A program made the position numbers and the translations under genes. From Bryum argenteum (taxonomy: Eukaryota; Streptophyta; Bryopsida; Bryales; Bryaceae), in assembly GCA_037043015.1 (NCBI GenBank), contig CM073328.1, positions 9,335,495 to 9,399,494 on the forward strand: 64,000 bases of DNA, read 5' to 3'. The notes below the pieces were generated by a model. That model was given only the letters and a program-made list of their open reading frames with translations, did not search any database and was not told the origin of the DNA. This document shows, in pieces, positions 1 through 13,292 of the stretch (within the stretch, counting starts at the first letter, position 1; the number at the start of each line of letters is the position of its first letter).

Positions 1-326
1 TTAGCAGGTGGTTTCGTGAATGGACCGGCTAGTGTGCGAAATCCATCGGCTGATATCGGTTTTTCCCGATCATTGGAGTAAATGACTAAAAATATTACTA
101 TCAGTAGTTATTTTATAGTTATGTTCTAAATCTACTCATACTACCTTTTAGATTAATGTACGAGATATATCACAAATTTCATTGAAATATTGTGAAATTT
201 AGGGTGAGCAAAAGTACAATATCCAAATTATTAACAAATCCTTTTACGGATTTTGTGGTATGTGAGATAGAAGCTCTTGAGAAATTGTAAATTGGGATTT
301 GAAGCTACTATGTGAAGAAGATCAAT

Positions 327-2032
327 ATGACACTTATACAAGAGAAAGGTCCAAGTTGTTGTTGGCACTGGAGACTACTGGATCTTTTATTACTCATCAA
401 CCTATCTCAAGCAATCAAATTTGATGTTCACGAGCAAGAGTGTTGGATACATGAAACAATAACTAACAATGAGCTTGTCCATATGCTCATTGAAGTTGAT
501 ACGGATCATAGCCCCGGACCTACAAGACACTTAGGAGTAGATGTTGTTGTAAGTTTCTTATTGAATTACATAAATATAATGGATCTCCTTGAAAGAGCTC
601 ATTGTCTATCAGTTTTTGATAACATCATCGTCATAATAGATAAGAAGGTTCCTACACCTACCTAAACAAGCATAATTATTTCCACGTAAGGATATTCTAA
701 GAGTTGAAGTTTTTCTCTAAGTAAAACCCCCATATCTTCACAATATGATATTGTCATTAAAACGTCAATGACTTGAATCTTGAAACCAAAATAGAGTTAT
801 GAAATTTTAGCTATATATATATATATATATATATATATAGCTCCCTCGCATTATTGAAAAGTTGAAATTCAATGAAAAATCCTCAATACTAACATATAGC
901 TAATACTCATGTTATCTTAAAAAGTGGAAGGTCTTTTGAAAATATTGTAGATTCAAGCTCCGGGAGGTCAATACATTCACACAGAGAAGGTGAAACTTGA
1001 AACTATTCGCGATCAGATAGTTGTGGAGGTGATAAAGAAATATGAAGCCACAATCACTTTCACTGCAATGGAAAAGGGGCGATATAATATTTGCTTCCAT
1101 AACAAGGGAAATGGAATTGAGGCTGTAAAGCTTGCCATTGGTCACCCAAATGTTGACAAAGAGGAACTTGTCAAGGACGGTGAATACACTTGACCATGGT
1201 TTGGATCACTTTCCATATGTCTCATGTATTTTGGTTACAATATAGCAATACACATTATGAAGATGAATATAAATCATGCAATCATGAAGGTGTTAAATGA
1301 TTATAACCTACCTGCATGTCTAGTTCAACAAAAATTATACTAATTTTCAAGTGCTATAAATTCCCAAATTCTAATTTTAGAGAAGTATTAAGTACTTGTA
1401 CCTAGCAAAAGCTTAACTAAACTTATTGAATTCAAACATTCAAAAATAATTAATAACTAGGGACTATACATATAATATAATCAATTAGGGTTTGCTTATT
1501 CAACAACGTATGTGCGCAGTGCATATACGAGGGCTCATGGAGCAAATGGCAAGAGTTTCGGATGCACTTGTTGGTGTTGAGTTTGAGCGAGATTGGCTTG
1601 CATCACATGTTGACCAACATGCTTCTTGTGAGTTTACTCTCTTCAAGAACATTTGCTATTCTTTGCATCAATGGAAACATGTGGAGTTCCCATCAAGCTT
1701 TCTACCACAAATGTCTCATTCCACCAAGCTTGGTGATAATACTAGTTGAGAGCTTGGTTAAAAGTCCACATGTTTTCACTAGCAATTTTCCATATAACCA
1801 CATGAGGTTTCAATTTTTGTAACATGTTGTTGCAGCCCTAAATAACTTGAGCAAGCGAGTGGTGTATAAGGCATTGTTGGAAGCATTTGCCTTCATTTCT
1901 TGCAGCTTGCTCCAAGTCTTTCTCTTACAGCGATTTCTACAAAAACATATTCTAGGTATGAATTCTTCTCTTACTTACGAAGAAAGGAAAAGGAAAAAAA
2001 GAACAAAGGCCTTCAAAGGCAAACGTAAATAG
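327..2032 (+). CDS. p24 (emp24/gp25L, GOLD-domain) cargo receptor, beta-like
   Basis: Four exons with GT-AG introns and consistent phases: 327-548, 951-1179, 1520-1627, 1836-2032, giving about 251 aa. The product resembles plant p24-beta proteins of COPI/COPII vesicles, which are ER-Golgi cargo receptors. Seen in order: an N-terminal hydrophobic signal segment (LLDLLLLINLSQA), a GOLD domain with the two expected cysteines (HEQECW in exon 1, YNICFHN in exon 2), a coiled-coil stretch (LMEQMARVSDALVGVEFER), and a C-terminal membrane segment following LSKRVVYKALLEAF. ATG 327 was chosen because 312 is a GTG and the signal segment follows 327. The tail runs past the point where plant p24-beta proteins usually stop (LGM-SRV-like) into a very basic extension ending KGKRK, which fits a K-x-K-x-x COPI retrieval signal. 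No internal stops appear in the spliced model. The family assignment is firm; the subclass is inferred. Confidence 0.82.
549..950 (+). other. Intron 1 of the p24 gene, with (TA)n tract
   Basis: This 402-bp AT-rich intron begins with GTAAGT and ends with TTGTAG. It contains a TA microsatellite of roughly 26 bp near 813-839. I see no other gene in it. Confidence 0.7.
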
Positions 2033-5000
2033 AGCGCCAATTTTACTCCTAATTCTATACAATATGATTAAAGATTATAGGCAACAAACATAGGAGTTAC
2101 ATATCCTCTTTCTACTTTGTATGAAATCTCCATCTCAACAATCAATGAGCATTCTACCTAAACCTCTTAAAAGACAATAAAATGTTTTTGCACTGCCTTT
2201 GTTCTTGCAAAAATTTATTAGGGCTTTTCTAGTGGTAAAGGGTTAAGTTACTACGTACATGAAACTCTAATAACTCTCATGTTCATTCAATTTAATTTTG
2301 TGCTTGTGACAGGAAAAATGCATTGAGGTTTGTTGCGTTGAACTACACAAATCGATGGGTTAATTGTACAATTCCAAAGAAATTAATTTGTGGAAATGAA
2401 TGCTTTGTTTTTGTATAAGTGTATTTTTTATTTTGACAAGTTTGCATGCAAGTATGCAGACTTGTTTGCCGATGATACTTCAAGGTAGTTAGCTTATCCA
2501 TACTTGTTTTCAAGAAGTGGTGCTTTGTATTCTACTTAAGATTGCACAATTTGAAGAGAGCCCGCCTTTTTTCTTGGAGATGTTTTCTTCCTTATTGACT
2601 TTACAAGTTGTTAATATAGTTGTCTTTGTTAATTACAATCTTCTGAGTATATAAAATAATTGCATTCTCATGGAAATGTAAATTAGTAGGTATGAGTATT
2701 TATGAGTTTGAAACAATATATAAACTTTGAAGTTGTTCAGTGATCTAACAATAATAAAAATCATGTGGAAGTAAAGATCTCAATTTTGAGAAACTACATG
2801 ATTTTTTTATGTTCATTACTTCTAAAGTTCAAAGTTCTTTCTAAATTATACGTTGTTTATGTTTGAAGTTCTATGTATAGTTTATTGCAAATTTGTAAAG
2901 CTAGAGAAATATGCAAAGGTGCAAAGAAGTTAGTAGTCTCAAGACTTACTATGTAAGTATCAAACTTTCCATGAGAATTTACTATCTTCTGAGATTATGC
3001 AATATTGAGTATGAAGATTGTTTCTTGAGTATTTGAGTATCATTGAGTTGATTGTGAGGTTTATTGATAGTCTCAAGACATTACAAATTATTGTAAATTG
3101 TTGACATAGGGTTTTGATTAGCATTATTTTCATTTGTATATCTTTGCAAGCTTGTTAAATAATTCCTTGTATCTAGGTATACTCAATGGTGAAATACTTG
3201 AGAGAAAATTTGTTAGGATGTATGGCCTTTCATATAAATCAGAGACAAATATATATCGATGAGTTATTTTGACTTTTTCAATGAATGAATGTGGTAGTAG
3301 ATTTTTTTTGAAACTTGTGAGGTTGGTCGATGTAACATTGTATTATTGTAATAATACAATCAAGTCACAAGAAGGTAACACATGTGGTTTTGAGATGCAT
3401 TGCCTTGCTTGACATTACTTTGTTTGTTCTAAGTGAGTCACACCTCTAAAAAAGCTGAAGGGAATATTGCAAATGATAACAAATATTTAGGTTCCTACTA
3501 GTGCTTCAGAGTTTAATTTATTCATATGATTGATTGAAGACGTTGTGTAGATTCAATCATGAATTTCAGATGTTGTCCACAAGTTGCACAATCAATGTGA
3601 AAGGTGTACTTTTCAGCACAAGTTAGTGTAGACCCTAAGCACTTGGCAATAACGTAAAGTTAGTAAACAAGTCTTTTACCAACATGCTCGACTTACAATT
3701 TCTTCAGTTGTTTTTGAACTTTGATGGAGTAGGTGATTTCTTTTGTATCTGCAAAAAAGAGCCAATTGTTTTGACCACTTTCTATTTTTATTGGCACTAC
3801 GTCTTCTTCTCTAACACCAATATCAAACAATGATTAATAGTTGAATTAATTAATTTAGGTTTTGTAAAAGTGGTATCATGTCAATAGAATCAATAAGGTT
3901 CAATTGCAAGACACTCACATGCATGACCCAAAAATGTCTCTGTAATGAATTGGCTTACTCCAAAACATTTTGCAATTTTTATTTTTATTTTTATTTTTAA
4001 ATGCTCTTTGAAAAAGGTGAATAAGATTCATAAATTGATGCTTACAAATTTTGTAAAAACAACTTGTATTTTTGTTTAAAACTCAATAATCAATAGCCTT
4101 TCTAAACTTGAAAAATCATTGTATGTGCATAACAACATCACAACGATATATTTTTATTATAATATATTAACTCAAATACAACCATTTTTCTTGGTTGATA
4201 GCACCTACATGTTGTTTAGTTTCTTCTTAACTTTTAGATGCCTGAAGTCTATAATAGTAACAAAAGTACTTCAAAATGATAATTTCATTTTATTTACTTT
4301 TTTAGCTCTTGTAATTTATTAAATTTGTACTTTAAGAGTCACATACACAACCATTGCATTACAATAGTCTAATTGAAGTATGCTCAAAAGACTAAAGGCA
4401 CATCACTTCACTATAGTATTGTTCAATAATCAAGTATCAACAATTATTTCTAAGTAACATGTGCTTCTTATAACATAACTATTATTCACAGATATATCTT
4501 ATAAGTGTTTTAAGTCTTTTGTAAACCTTCTCATGGATGGATCAATATAAGAGAAAGTAAATGTTGGGTTTTATTTGGAATGAACCTCCTAATATTCAAA
4601 TATTTGCTTCCTTTGAAAATGCATTGTGTTTGGAGCAAGTTAATTCCTTTTAACCATATTTTTCAGCCATTTATATGAATGTTTTGTAATTCAGCTCTAC
4701 CAATTGGATAATTAGTCATTGTAGAATGAATACATTGGAAAAGAAGACCCAATTGCAATGCTAGTCAATATAAAAAGTAGTAAAAATAAATTACTACTTT
4801 TGAACAAAGCAAAGGCAATCACCTACCATCACAATCAAGAACAACTCATATACACGCAAGTATATCATGTTCATAAAAGACTTGTTCACTTCACTTTATT
4901 GCCAAATTCTTAAGGGTTTATAGTGACATGTTGGGGAATGTATATCTTACAAATAATGTAAGCAATATGTAAATAGGACTCGAAGTTTATGATTGAACCT

Positions 5001-7548
5001 CTCTAAAACATCTCCAGTCATTTATATAATTATCAAATAGAAATGTAGTGGTGTAAAAAATAATAGCAATCCATCTAAGATTGCTTAGTCTTACCAATAT
5101 AATCATATCAAAACTAATGGTAACCTTATTGGATTATGATTGACATTTCTTGTTTTAGCTTGAAACATGAAAATTCAAGCCAATCAGGTTAACTTTGAGC
5201 TTTTAATACAAAAAATCATTGAAAGCCTTATTTTTGTGATGATTTTTAGAGTTTTATATCTTGAAACCATTGCAAACTAAATGATAACAGATTCAAAAGA
5301 CGCAAGTGTATTGACAATTTTTTAGCGATACAATCTTAGTTTTGTTTCTATTTACTTGAAAATACTTCTCTAGGGTCACGGAAAGTATATTATATAACAC
5401 CCTAAATTTTTTTTAAACCCCATGGACCTTATTCAGTGGATATACACTAAAAAGTAACATGCTCAATAACCATACAAAATTTAGATTTAAGACTCGAACG
5501 CAAAAATAGCCGGGAAGATTTTTTTGTGAATGAGCAAAGTAACAAGGAAGGTGATGCAACATCAATTATCAACTTTGTGTATGTGGTAGATTTTATATAA
5601 ATAATAGAAGGAAACTCCTAGTTGTACCCCTTTCTGCACATAGAGTGCATGCTAAACCAAATGCTCTCAATGTCAAGCCTATTTGAGGTTTATAGGTATT
5701 CATCGCAAGCATTAAGATTTGGTTTGTTATTGTGTTGCAATCATTGGAGCAGTTCTTGCCGAATGGTGTGAAGAATTTCAGATGAAAGTTGACTATCGAG
5801 TAGGAGCAGCTTTTAGCATCAATAATGCTATTTTCATCAAAATATAGTACCAGTGGGTGAAGTGTATCCAAAAGTTGGAGTTGATGGCAAAGAAAAAAAT
5901 TCTAGATGAAGGTTCAAAATTTAAAATTTGGCTTTTGCGAATTTTATCACATATACATTGTAGTATTGGGAGCACTTTTGGGCAAAACTATTGCTTATAC
6001 TCCTTCATCTAGGTTGCCCAAATCCCAAACAGCCATTTTGGCTTCACTGGGATCAGTAGAGATCAATGACTAATGTTTTTGTCAAATGTGTAATACCATT
6101 GTACAGGCATGACCAATTTTGGTACTATAGTGCCAAATAATGAACTAATTTTAAGTTTTTGAGTTCAATGAACCTAATTTTCATTGCAATTCTTGTTTTT
6201 GTGGTACTTATATTACTAGGCAATGGTAAGATTGTGGTATCACTTTTTGGACACACTAATTAGGTTATTTTTATTGAAAGCCTCTAGAGTTTGTCTAATT
6301 CGTCCATTTTAATCAAGTAAAAAGACCCTAAAATGGAAAATAAAATATCAAGAACCTCAATGAAATCAAAGTATATATGCCTATAGAGTTCCTCTTAGAT
6401 TTTTTTAATTTTTTTTTTGGATCCATTCATAAATGAGGGGAAAATTGCTGAATTTTGGGATTTGCAGGCATTATAGTGCACAATGAATTAATTTTTTTAT
6501 AATTGAATAAATTATTTTGTACTCTATACAAGAAGATGTAGGTCATATTCACAAATTATATTAAAATAAAAATGCTTGATATTCCATTTGCTTGATTCTA
6601 TGGATTTTAGGTTAGTGGGACATAACTTACTTTTTCAATTGAAAAAATCAAAGCAAATTACTTTAAAATATTCTTTTTAGTTTCTAATTTTTTTTCTTGA
6701 TACATTATAAGTATAGACAACTAAAACCATATCTAATGAAGTCTTACTGTATTAGAGTTTAAAAATGGATATGTTTGACACACCAGCATAGAGTGCAATT
6801 GTTCATTGGACCACCTTTTTGGATACACCAACTAGACTATTTTATTTTTACAAAATTTCTTGGCCTTTTTGGCACTTTAGAAAAACACTTGATTTTTGCC
6901 AAATTGACCTGGTAGGTATTGTGTTTAACTTGCATAGATCTTTTTAAACGTTTGAATGTAATACATGTGCACATTGATAATTTATAAAATTTTGAAGAAG
7001 TTATATTGATTTTAAACTTTATTCACTTATTTATTCTTTTAAAAAACACAATGAGAAGGAGATAGAAAACACGGGTGTATTGAGATGTTTTACAAAAACA
7101 AATTAATTTGAGCAACACACAATTTAAGAGATCCATGATTTTGATAAAACTCACACTGACCAAGCATTACGACCTCATGCAAAGTCAAAATCATGGCATT
7201 TTTTAAAAAGAAGTATGCTACTTTTTTGAAAATACTTTTTGATGTAGAAACGGGTACGAAATAAACCAAGTCTAAAAAAATCTATTAAAAAGAAAAATAG
7301 AAGAAAAAAGTAAAAAATGAAGTTATAAAAGCATGATGTAAAAATTATATATATAATGAGAAACTATCTAGTTAGAATATCACCACTCTAGTAGTTCCAA
7401 TGAGAAAGAGGGTGGGCTTGGCTTAAACGGCGTCTTTACTATGAAGCATTCATGCTCAGCAGAACATACTCCACCAGAACATTCAATCCTCGACACATTT
7501 CAGCAATACTGAGTATAAGACCAACAATTGTTTGTCGTTTCCATCAAA
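2033..7548. other. AT-rich spacer between the p24 and F-box genes
   Basis: About 5.5 kb of AT-rich DNA with only short, shadow-like open frames and T or A runs. I see no protein family in it. The segment near 5920-6060 is a diverged copy of sequence near 62130-62290 (listed separately). The last ~150 bp before 7549 should hold the F-box gene promoter and leader, but I could not single out a convincing TATA box. Confidence 0.6.
5920..6060 (+). repeat. Dispersed repeat, copy 1 (partner near 62130)
   Basis: This shares an ordered series of matches with 62130-62290: TTTGGCTTT..., ...GGAGCA, ...GGCAAAA.TATT.CTTATA, then TTCATCTAGGTTGCCCAA against TTCATCTAGGCTGCCCAA. The copies are diverged, roughly 65-75% similar by eye, and in the same orientation. 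No coding potential is seen. The element class is unknown. Confidence 0.5.
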
Positions 7549-9309
7549 ATGACAAGCTTACCGAAATCAGATCCTGCTAATGCAACAATTACAGGTACTT
7601 CGATCCCTTGCACCTGGTTCTAAATTTACATGACTTTCACACAACAGAAAGTCTCACAATTCTCACATCTTTCAGTTAAGTTCTGCGTGATTGAAGCTAT
7701 GCTTAGTGAGAGGCTTCCACGAGTAATTCTCTTTTGAAATATTATAACCGATGACATTTATGTATTCTAAATGGACGGCTCATTTGTGTTCTTCAGATCA
7801 ATCAGTCACCTACATCTTGAGGCCATCAATCAGGAATTCAGTATTTGCGGAGCTCAGTCGCATCCTCTCCGTCCGTGAGCTTGTGAAACTGAAGCTTGTG
7901 TGCAAACAGTTTAAAGCACTGGTGTCGGAAAGCAGCATTTTCACAGAACAGGCTCGATACCAAGACGATTCCATGGACTGGTACTTCCCGTTGGAATTTA
8001 CAGAGCGTCTCTTTCCCCGAACACCAGATGCATCGAAGAAACGGAAACCAGAGAGGAGCCCGTCACCATGTGCAGCAAAGCGACAGAATCTAAGGAGCTT
8101 GTGGAGTTGGTCTGGCATCCATCATCCCACGCAACAGCCCCACACTCTCCCTTCTCTCGAGCATCTTCTCGGTGGCAAAATCAGGTTACGTGACAGTTAT
8201 GACTTTGGCAATCTCCTTGCTGGTTCAGGATCATTGTTGTTGTTCGTTCTCAAAACCATGAACCAGTACGCACGTCAAGCTTGGAATAACAAGAACGACC
8301 TTCATCTCGAGATGCCTAGTCCATGGATACCGCTTCTTGTGAGCAACCCATTAACAAAAGAGTATAGAGTGCTTCCTGCACCTGCCAACGCAGAGTCTAC
8401 TCGGTGGGACTACCACGGCGCTCGACTCACCTTGTGGAAGAAGACTGCGCAAACGCCTACAAGGTCTTGCTACTATTTCGAGGCCGGCTTTTCGTTTACA
8501 AATCCAGCACCATGTGTTGGAATTCTTCAGTATTCCACGAGCCAGTTCCATGGGGTCATGGTAGCCCTATGTTCTTCTTGAATCGCAATTACAGCGACTA
8601 TGATGAAGCTCCATGTGCAATTGTGGGAGGGAAGCTCGTGTATGCTGAGATTGAATTCGATGGAAACGCCATATCCACATACAGAGACCAAAATGAGATG
8701 CTAAGCAAGGGTGGAGTGAGATTATTCGAAGTAGACGACAATGCCGGCCGATGGAAACTCGCTGACCGATTTGCTCTGAAGGATTTCATCCCCAATTTCC
8801 AAAAGTGGTATCCGGATCGTGAATTTTTACCTGGAAGCTATAAAATCGATATAGTGAAGTGCATGGGTGGTGTATACATTCTCATTCCTGCAATTTTTAA
8901 TATAACCATGAGTGTTACAGAAGCGGTAAAGCAAATGTATAATCTAAGTGATGGGACTTACAAGGAATTTGGCTTCTTGCCTCTACAATTTTATGTTTTA
9001 CAACTTCAAGGTAATGGTTTGCATTGTGGAGAGGCATTCATACGAGTACCCAAAGGTGAAGGTATGCAAGAGAAGAAGGGTATAATTTCATTTAACATGT
9101 TTAAAAGAGTGTTTACTTATTACTCGCAAATGTGGAGGTGGTATCGATGTAGGGGACATGGATCTACAATAACCATTGTGGTAGATAAATGTGTTGTAAG
9201 TTACAATGTTATGACCGGTGTATCGACAACTCAAATCCGAGAATCAAATTCTTTCTGTAATTACCAACCCGATGTGGCGTACAGGCCTAGCTTATGGAGA
9301 AAACCATAG
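7549..9309 (+). CDS. F-box protein with kelch-like C-terminal region, interrupted by one frameshift
   Basis: Exon 1 is 7549-7594 (ATG, phase 1, then GTACTT). The intron ends CTTCAG and exon 2 starts at 7797. The N-terminal part shows an F-box-like motif (SVFAELSRILSVRELVKLKL followed by VCKQFKAL). F-box proteins pick substrates for SCF ubiquitin ligases. The frame then runs to about 8440 (LTLWKK). The conserved-looking continuation (KVLLLFRGRLFVYKSS, then GGKLVYAEIEFDG and VRLFEVDDNAGRWKL) lies in another frame from about 8446 to the stop at 9309. A single missing base near 8440-8446 would join the two parts into about 520 aa. This is either a recent pseudogene lesion or a base-call error. 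The C-terminal half resembles plant F-box/kelch-associated domains with RLFVY and W-containing strands. The substrate is unknown. Confidence 0.68.
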
Positions 9310-10980
9310 TAGGGTTGTATAAACCTAAAATACTTATCAATACATATACTCAGTGATGAATTTGTGAGATGTATATTGAATCAAGAGCACTTGTTCAGTA
9401 TGAATGAGTTGTTCCATGGTGCACGGTCTTTGTAACTTATTTACTTTTCATTTATTCACTTTACAAGAACTCGCTTTTCTGTAGTCTAAGTAACGACCTC
9501 CTAGTATGGAAGGATGCAATACAGTATGTAATTATGACATGGATTTTGGTGGAGGTGGTTTTTTTCAAGGAAGGGTAGGCTAGAGAGGGATACAACGTTC
9601 CTTGTGCGTCCACATCGACGCATTCCCATCAGGTTCCCCTTCCCTCCTTTTCCCTCTCTCGTTTTTCTCTTCCCTCCTTTTCCCTCTCTCGTTTTTCTCA
9701 TTTGCCTCAACTTGTCTAATTGTCACTTGGCAATTTTCTGGTGGGAAATTTTTTTTCCAATTTTGTGATCTTTGCTCCTACTTGTGTTCAATGTGGTTAT
9801 GGTTTTGGAGTTCTTCGTGCACGCTGGAGGCTCAACATGGTCGAAGTGGAGAAACTTGCTCCCCAAATAGTTGATTGTCGGGAGTTCATCGATCTTTACT
9901 AGAAGTTTGGAATTCATTTAGAGGTTATAACCAGCACATCCATGGAAATGCAACCTGTTCAGAGATGAAAGCTGCTAAACAGCCATATTCTAAGCCGTCT
10001 CAAATCTACTTCTTCATGTTAAAAAAGAGATTGAGGCAAGTGGTTCTGAAGGCATCCAACATGGTGTAAGCAAATGTGGGAACTTATGATGAAGTCTGCA
10101 CTCGTTCTCGACAATGGCAACAAATAGACCTGTTGGGACATTTAGAAATTAGGTTGATTCAAGCATGGAGAGGAATTTTTTTTTCTCCTTGTAATTGCCT
10201 ATACTTTTTTTTTCTTTTACTTGTGCTTTGAAAGGATTGTGATAGGTAGGTTGGAGTTGTATTTGAATGAGAGCAATTTGTAGTAATCATGATTCCTAAT
10301 AGTATGAGTTATAGAAGACAGGAAATTTCAAGTTGGTATATAGAAGGCTAAATTGTAGATGTCATTGTAGTATATTTAAGAAATAAGTATCGATTGGTAA
10401 GACGAATATGAGTTATAGATTTTGTAGTAATTCAAACCATATAGAATCCACTTGTAAAAAAGAATTCCAAATAGTGAACAAGAGGAAATGTGGTGAGGAT
10501 ACTAAGTTATCAACTTATTCTAATGGTATAAATAAAAATACATCGGAAGCTAATGGAAGAAAATGTTGAATTAGTTGATAAAGATTGAAATTGATGGAAT
10601 TTATGTTATAGTGTATAGCATCTCAGTTCTTGAGCAAGCCAAGTTGGTAGAGAAGAATGAAGAACAAAACAGCTAAACAAACCAAGTTGGTGATCATAGG
10701 TACAAGTAACAAATCAAGAAAGAAACTCAATTTAATTCTTTTATAAAATATTACCTTAATTGGGAATAGTAAGAGTGAAGACTTATAAATAATAGTTAAA
10801 GAGAAAGTGAATTGATAATTGAAAAGAGAAACTAATACTAAGTAGGTTATCATTTACCTTCATAAATTCCTTAGTTCACCAAAACGTACTAATGAGGTGA
10901 AACTAATGCATAATTAGGAATTAAAAAGCCTTACGTAGCCTCTTTGGAACAAATCTGAAATACTAGGATGTTTGAACAAT
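9310..10980. other. Spacer downstream of the F-box gene
   Basis: AT-rich DNA. A stretch at 9840-10110 can be read in short open pieces (for example EKLAPQIVDCREFIDLY then a stop) and could be a decayed coding fragment, but I do not recognise a family. The rest holds only short shadow frames. Confidence 0.45.
9648..9702. repeat. Short tandem duplication of a CT-rich ~30-mer
   Basis: A block reading TTCCCTCCTTTTCCCTCTCT followed by CGTTTTTCTC occurs twice in a row. It lies in the spacer 3' of the F-box gene. The same strand bias makes purine-rich open frames on the minus strand, which I do not regard as genes. Confidence 0.75.
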
Positions 10981-10983
10981 TTG

Positions 10984-10984
10984 G

Positions 10985-11050
<66 letters not shown>

Positions 11051-11120
11051 TTATTTATTTTTTTTATTTTTATTTTTTTTTTATTTATTTCTTTGTTTGT
11101 TTGTTTGTTTGTTTGTTTAC
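10984..11120. repeat. TA microsatellite followed by TTTA/GTTT simple repeats
   Basis: About 60 bp of uninterrupted (TA)n from 10984, then TTTA/T-rich sequence, then several GTTT units near 11094-11120. This is simple-sequence DNA with no coding meaning. Confidence 0.9.
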
Positions 11121-11130
11121 ACTGTTGTCA

Positions 11131-11970
11131 AGCATGCAATCTTGTAGTATACTTGTTGTCGATCATGTGGGTCAAATTTGGAGTCATGAGGCCTAACTTA
11201 CAGATTGCCGAATTGTAACATGTTAGTACTCAAAAAATATCACAAAATTTCAGCATTCTCACTTTGAAGTCAAAATACTATCAACAAACATATTGCAATG
11301 AAAAATTCACCAACTACAAAGTTGTCCAGCCTCATCTTGGCTTAAATAATAGCCTTGCAAGGGGGAAAATTGCCAAAATATCTACAAAGAAAAAAGGATC
11401 TAATTCTACAACCCTTGCACTAAAATTCTTGCCTTATCTTCAAAACACATTGATTGGGTCAAGTTTTTCACCACTTAAACTATACTCTATTTGGAACCTA
11501 TCCCAAGAAACAAACTTGAAGCCCAAATTTGAATGAAGCTCCTCTTAAATCATCAACTTTATCACTTTTTTCATTGTAGAAACATCATTGAAAATCCAAT
11601 AGCAAAAGTATTCGGCTCAAAAAACTTCCAACTACAAAGTTGTTACTTTTTATATAAAGATCATAATTATGTAGAAAAAAATAATCATGAACAACTTTAT
11701 TTGATTTCCCCTAATTGCCTCACAATGGTAAAACATGCCCCATGTTTGGAAACTCAAAAGGAAGAGTTGCCTTCACCAAAACGCATGCCTTTTATTCATA
11801 CTTCATAGTATGAGTTTGCAACTTCTACCACACAACACACAATTGATTTGAGACCCAACGCAAGTGATTTCGTCCAAAGCAAAGTCCGGATGAAGGAGAT
11901 ATGGCTCTTCAAAGTTTCTACCTTTCACCCAAAACGTTGTTTCTCAACATTTGGACGTTTAAAGGTTAAC
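11131..11970 (+). repeat. Dispersed ~0.83-kb repeat, copy A
   Basis: This matches 30225-31045 in the same orientation over its whole length. Ordered shared blocks include GCAATCTTGTAGTA, GAGTCATGAGGCCT, CACTTTGAAGT, CAACTACAAAGTTGT and a 3' block around CCAAAACG.CGTTT. The copies are clearly diverged with many small indels. No terminal repeats, transposase or long frame were found, so the class is unknown. Confidence 0.6.
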
Positions 11971-12780
11971 TAATCAATGTATTGTTTAAATTGAGAGAAA
12001 AACAACCATGAACCTAAGTAGCATGGCTACTTGGCACAGAGATTTTTTGTGAGCAGATTTGGAATACTCTATTGATTGGTTATGGGTGCCTGGTCGGATA
12101 TGGGTGTGTCGACCTTATTCCAATGAGCTTCTAGCAGTGCCGCTGGCAGGGGTCAAACCTCCGACTGTGGCTGTGGCCGGAGGGGAAAGCACTCTGATGC
12201 AGATCTTTGGCACTAAGCTAAGTACAACTCTATTACCAATGCTGGCTAGTACGTTCGGAGTTAGGATTGGGTGATTGATGTATGGTTATGATTATTAATA
12301 TGCCCTAAAACTGCGACCTCTCATCACGCACAAACAAAGCTCTCTTGTGATGCATGAAGAAATAACCAGGATCATACGCTAACCAAGACAGGGAAGATTA
12401 CATTGCCTGCATAAGACAAATAGAAAGTGCATCAGCCCGACAAAAAATCTTCAAAAATCCTGCTAACCGAAGCAAACTTGTAGTTCAAGTCACTTGAACT
12501 GTTACTGTAAAGGAAAAGAAGCAGAGTAGGGTAAAGTGTCTGTAATATTGTTGTTGGGATGATTGGGACATCGTGTGTGTGTACATCAGTCAGAAGCAGC
12601 AGCAGCATCTCTGCAGAGACATTTGATAACTTATCAATCTCTTGGACCACTCAACCATTCACGGATGAGGAGTACATAGTACAGTACAATCAATCCCCGC
12701 TTGCTCACACGACATAACTTAGAAAGTCATCTTACCAACCCAATGAATACAACATCCTTGCATACAATGTACCTCTTTGG
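11971..12780. other. Spacer, slightly richer in GC, no recognised gene
   Basis: A 71-codon open frame at 12059-12274 and a 72-codon minus frame at 12432-12650 are present. Neither shows a recognisable motif or splice partner. I regard both as chance frames. Confidence 0.4.
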
Positions 12781-12781
12781 T

Positions 12782-13078
12782 ACATGCTCTTCAGAATCTT
12801 CTCATTCTAAACATGTGAGCTAGGTGGTTCGAAATCTACAGAGTGCTAGATATAGTTTACTAGATCAATCCAAGCAGGAGATACGTTGTAATTTATACCT
12901 TCAATATACTCATGGTGTACATTTTAAACTGATGGATTTTGAATATGTTCATGCTTGACTTGTGGTGTACATTTTAGACTGGATTGTTTTGGGTACATCC
13001 ATGCACTTTAGAACATGCTTTGAGAATCTACTCATATTAAACATGAAAGGTAGGTGGCTCCAAATCCACACAAAAACC
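12782..13078 (+). repeat. Diverged local tandem repeat
   Basis: The block around 12782-12845 (GAATCTTCTCATTCTAAACA followed by a TAGGTGG element) recurs at about 13011-13075 (GAATCTACTCATATTAAACA, then GTAGGTGG). A second short unit, TGGTGTACATTTTAAACTG, occurs near 12913 and 12963. It appears non-coding. Confidence 0.6.
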
Positions 13079-13214
13079 CTTTCATCAGCTTAGCATACAA
13101 GTAGGAGATACAAGAGGGAGGGTGCTAATTCGGGCAAGCTAAATATTGATGTTGGGTGGCAAACATATAAAGTCGGGCACGAAGAACTTTCTTGGGCACC
13201 TGCCCGAGATCCTC

Positions 13215-13292
13215 GCAATACAAGCCCCAGTGCGCAAATTTGGTTTTGCATTACGAGAAATCTCACGGTGCAAAACCAAATTTGCACTACGA
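13215..13292. repeat. Inverted repeat (hairpin) with TTTGGTTTTGCA arms
   Basis: GCAAATTTGGTTTTGCA near 13220 is the reverse complement of TGCAAAACCAAATTTGC near 13269, separated by about 30 bp. It could form a stem of about 17 bp. No flanking target duplication was recognised. Confidence 0.7.

Noticed and set aside
9501..9874. Frames over the CT-rich tandem duplication
   Set aside because: Low-complexity repeat translation (GKGGKRKTREGK-like); no gene.
10972..11196. 74-codon frame reading (IY)n
   Set aside because: A direct translation of the TA microsatellite.
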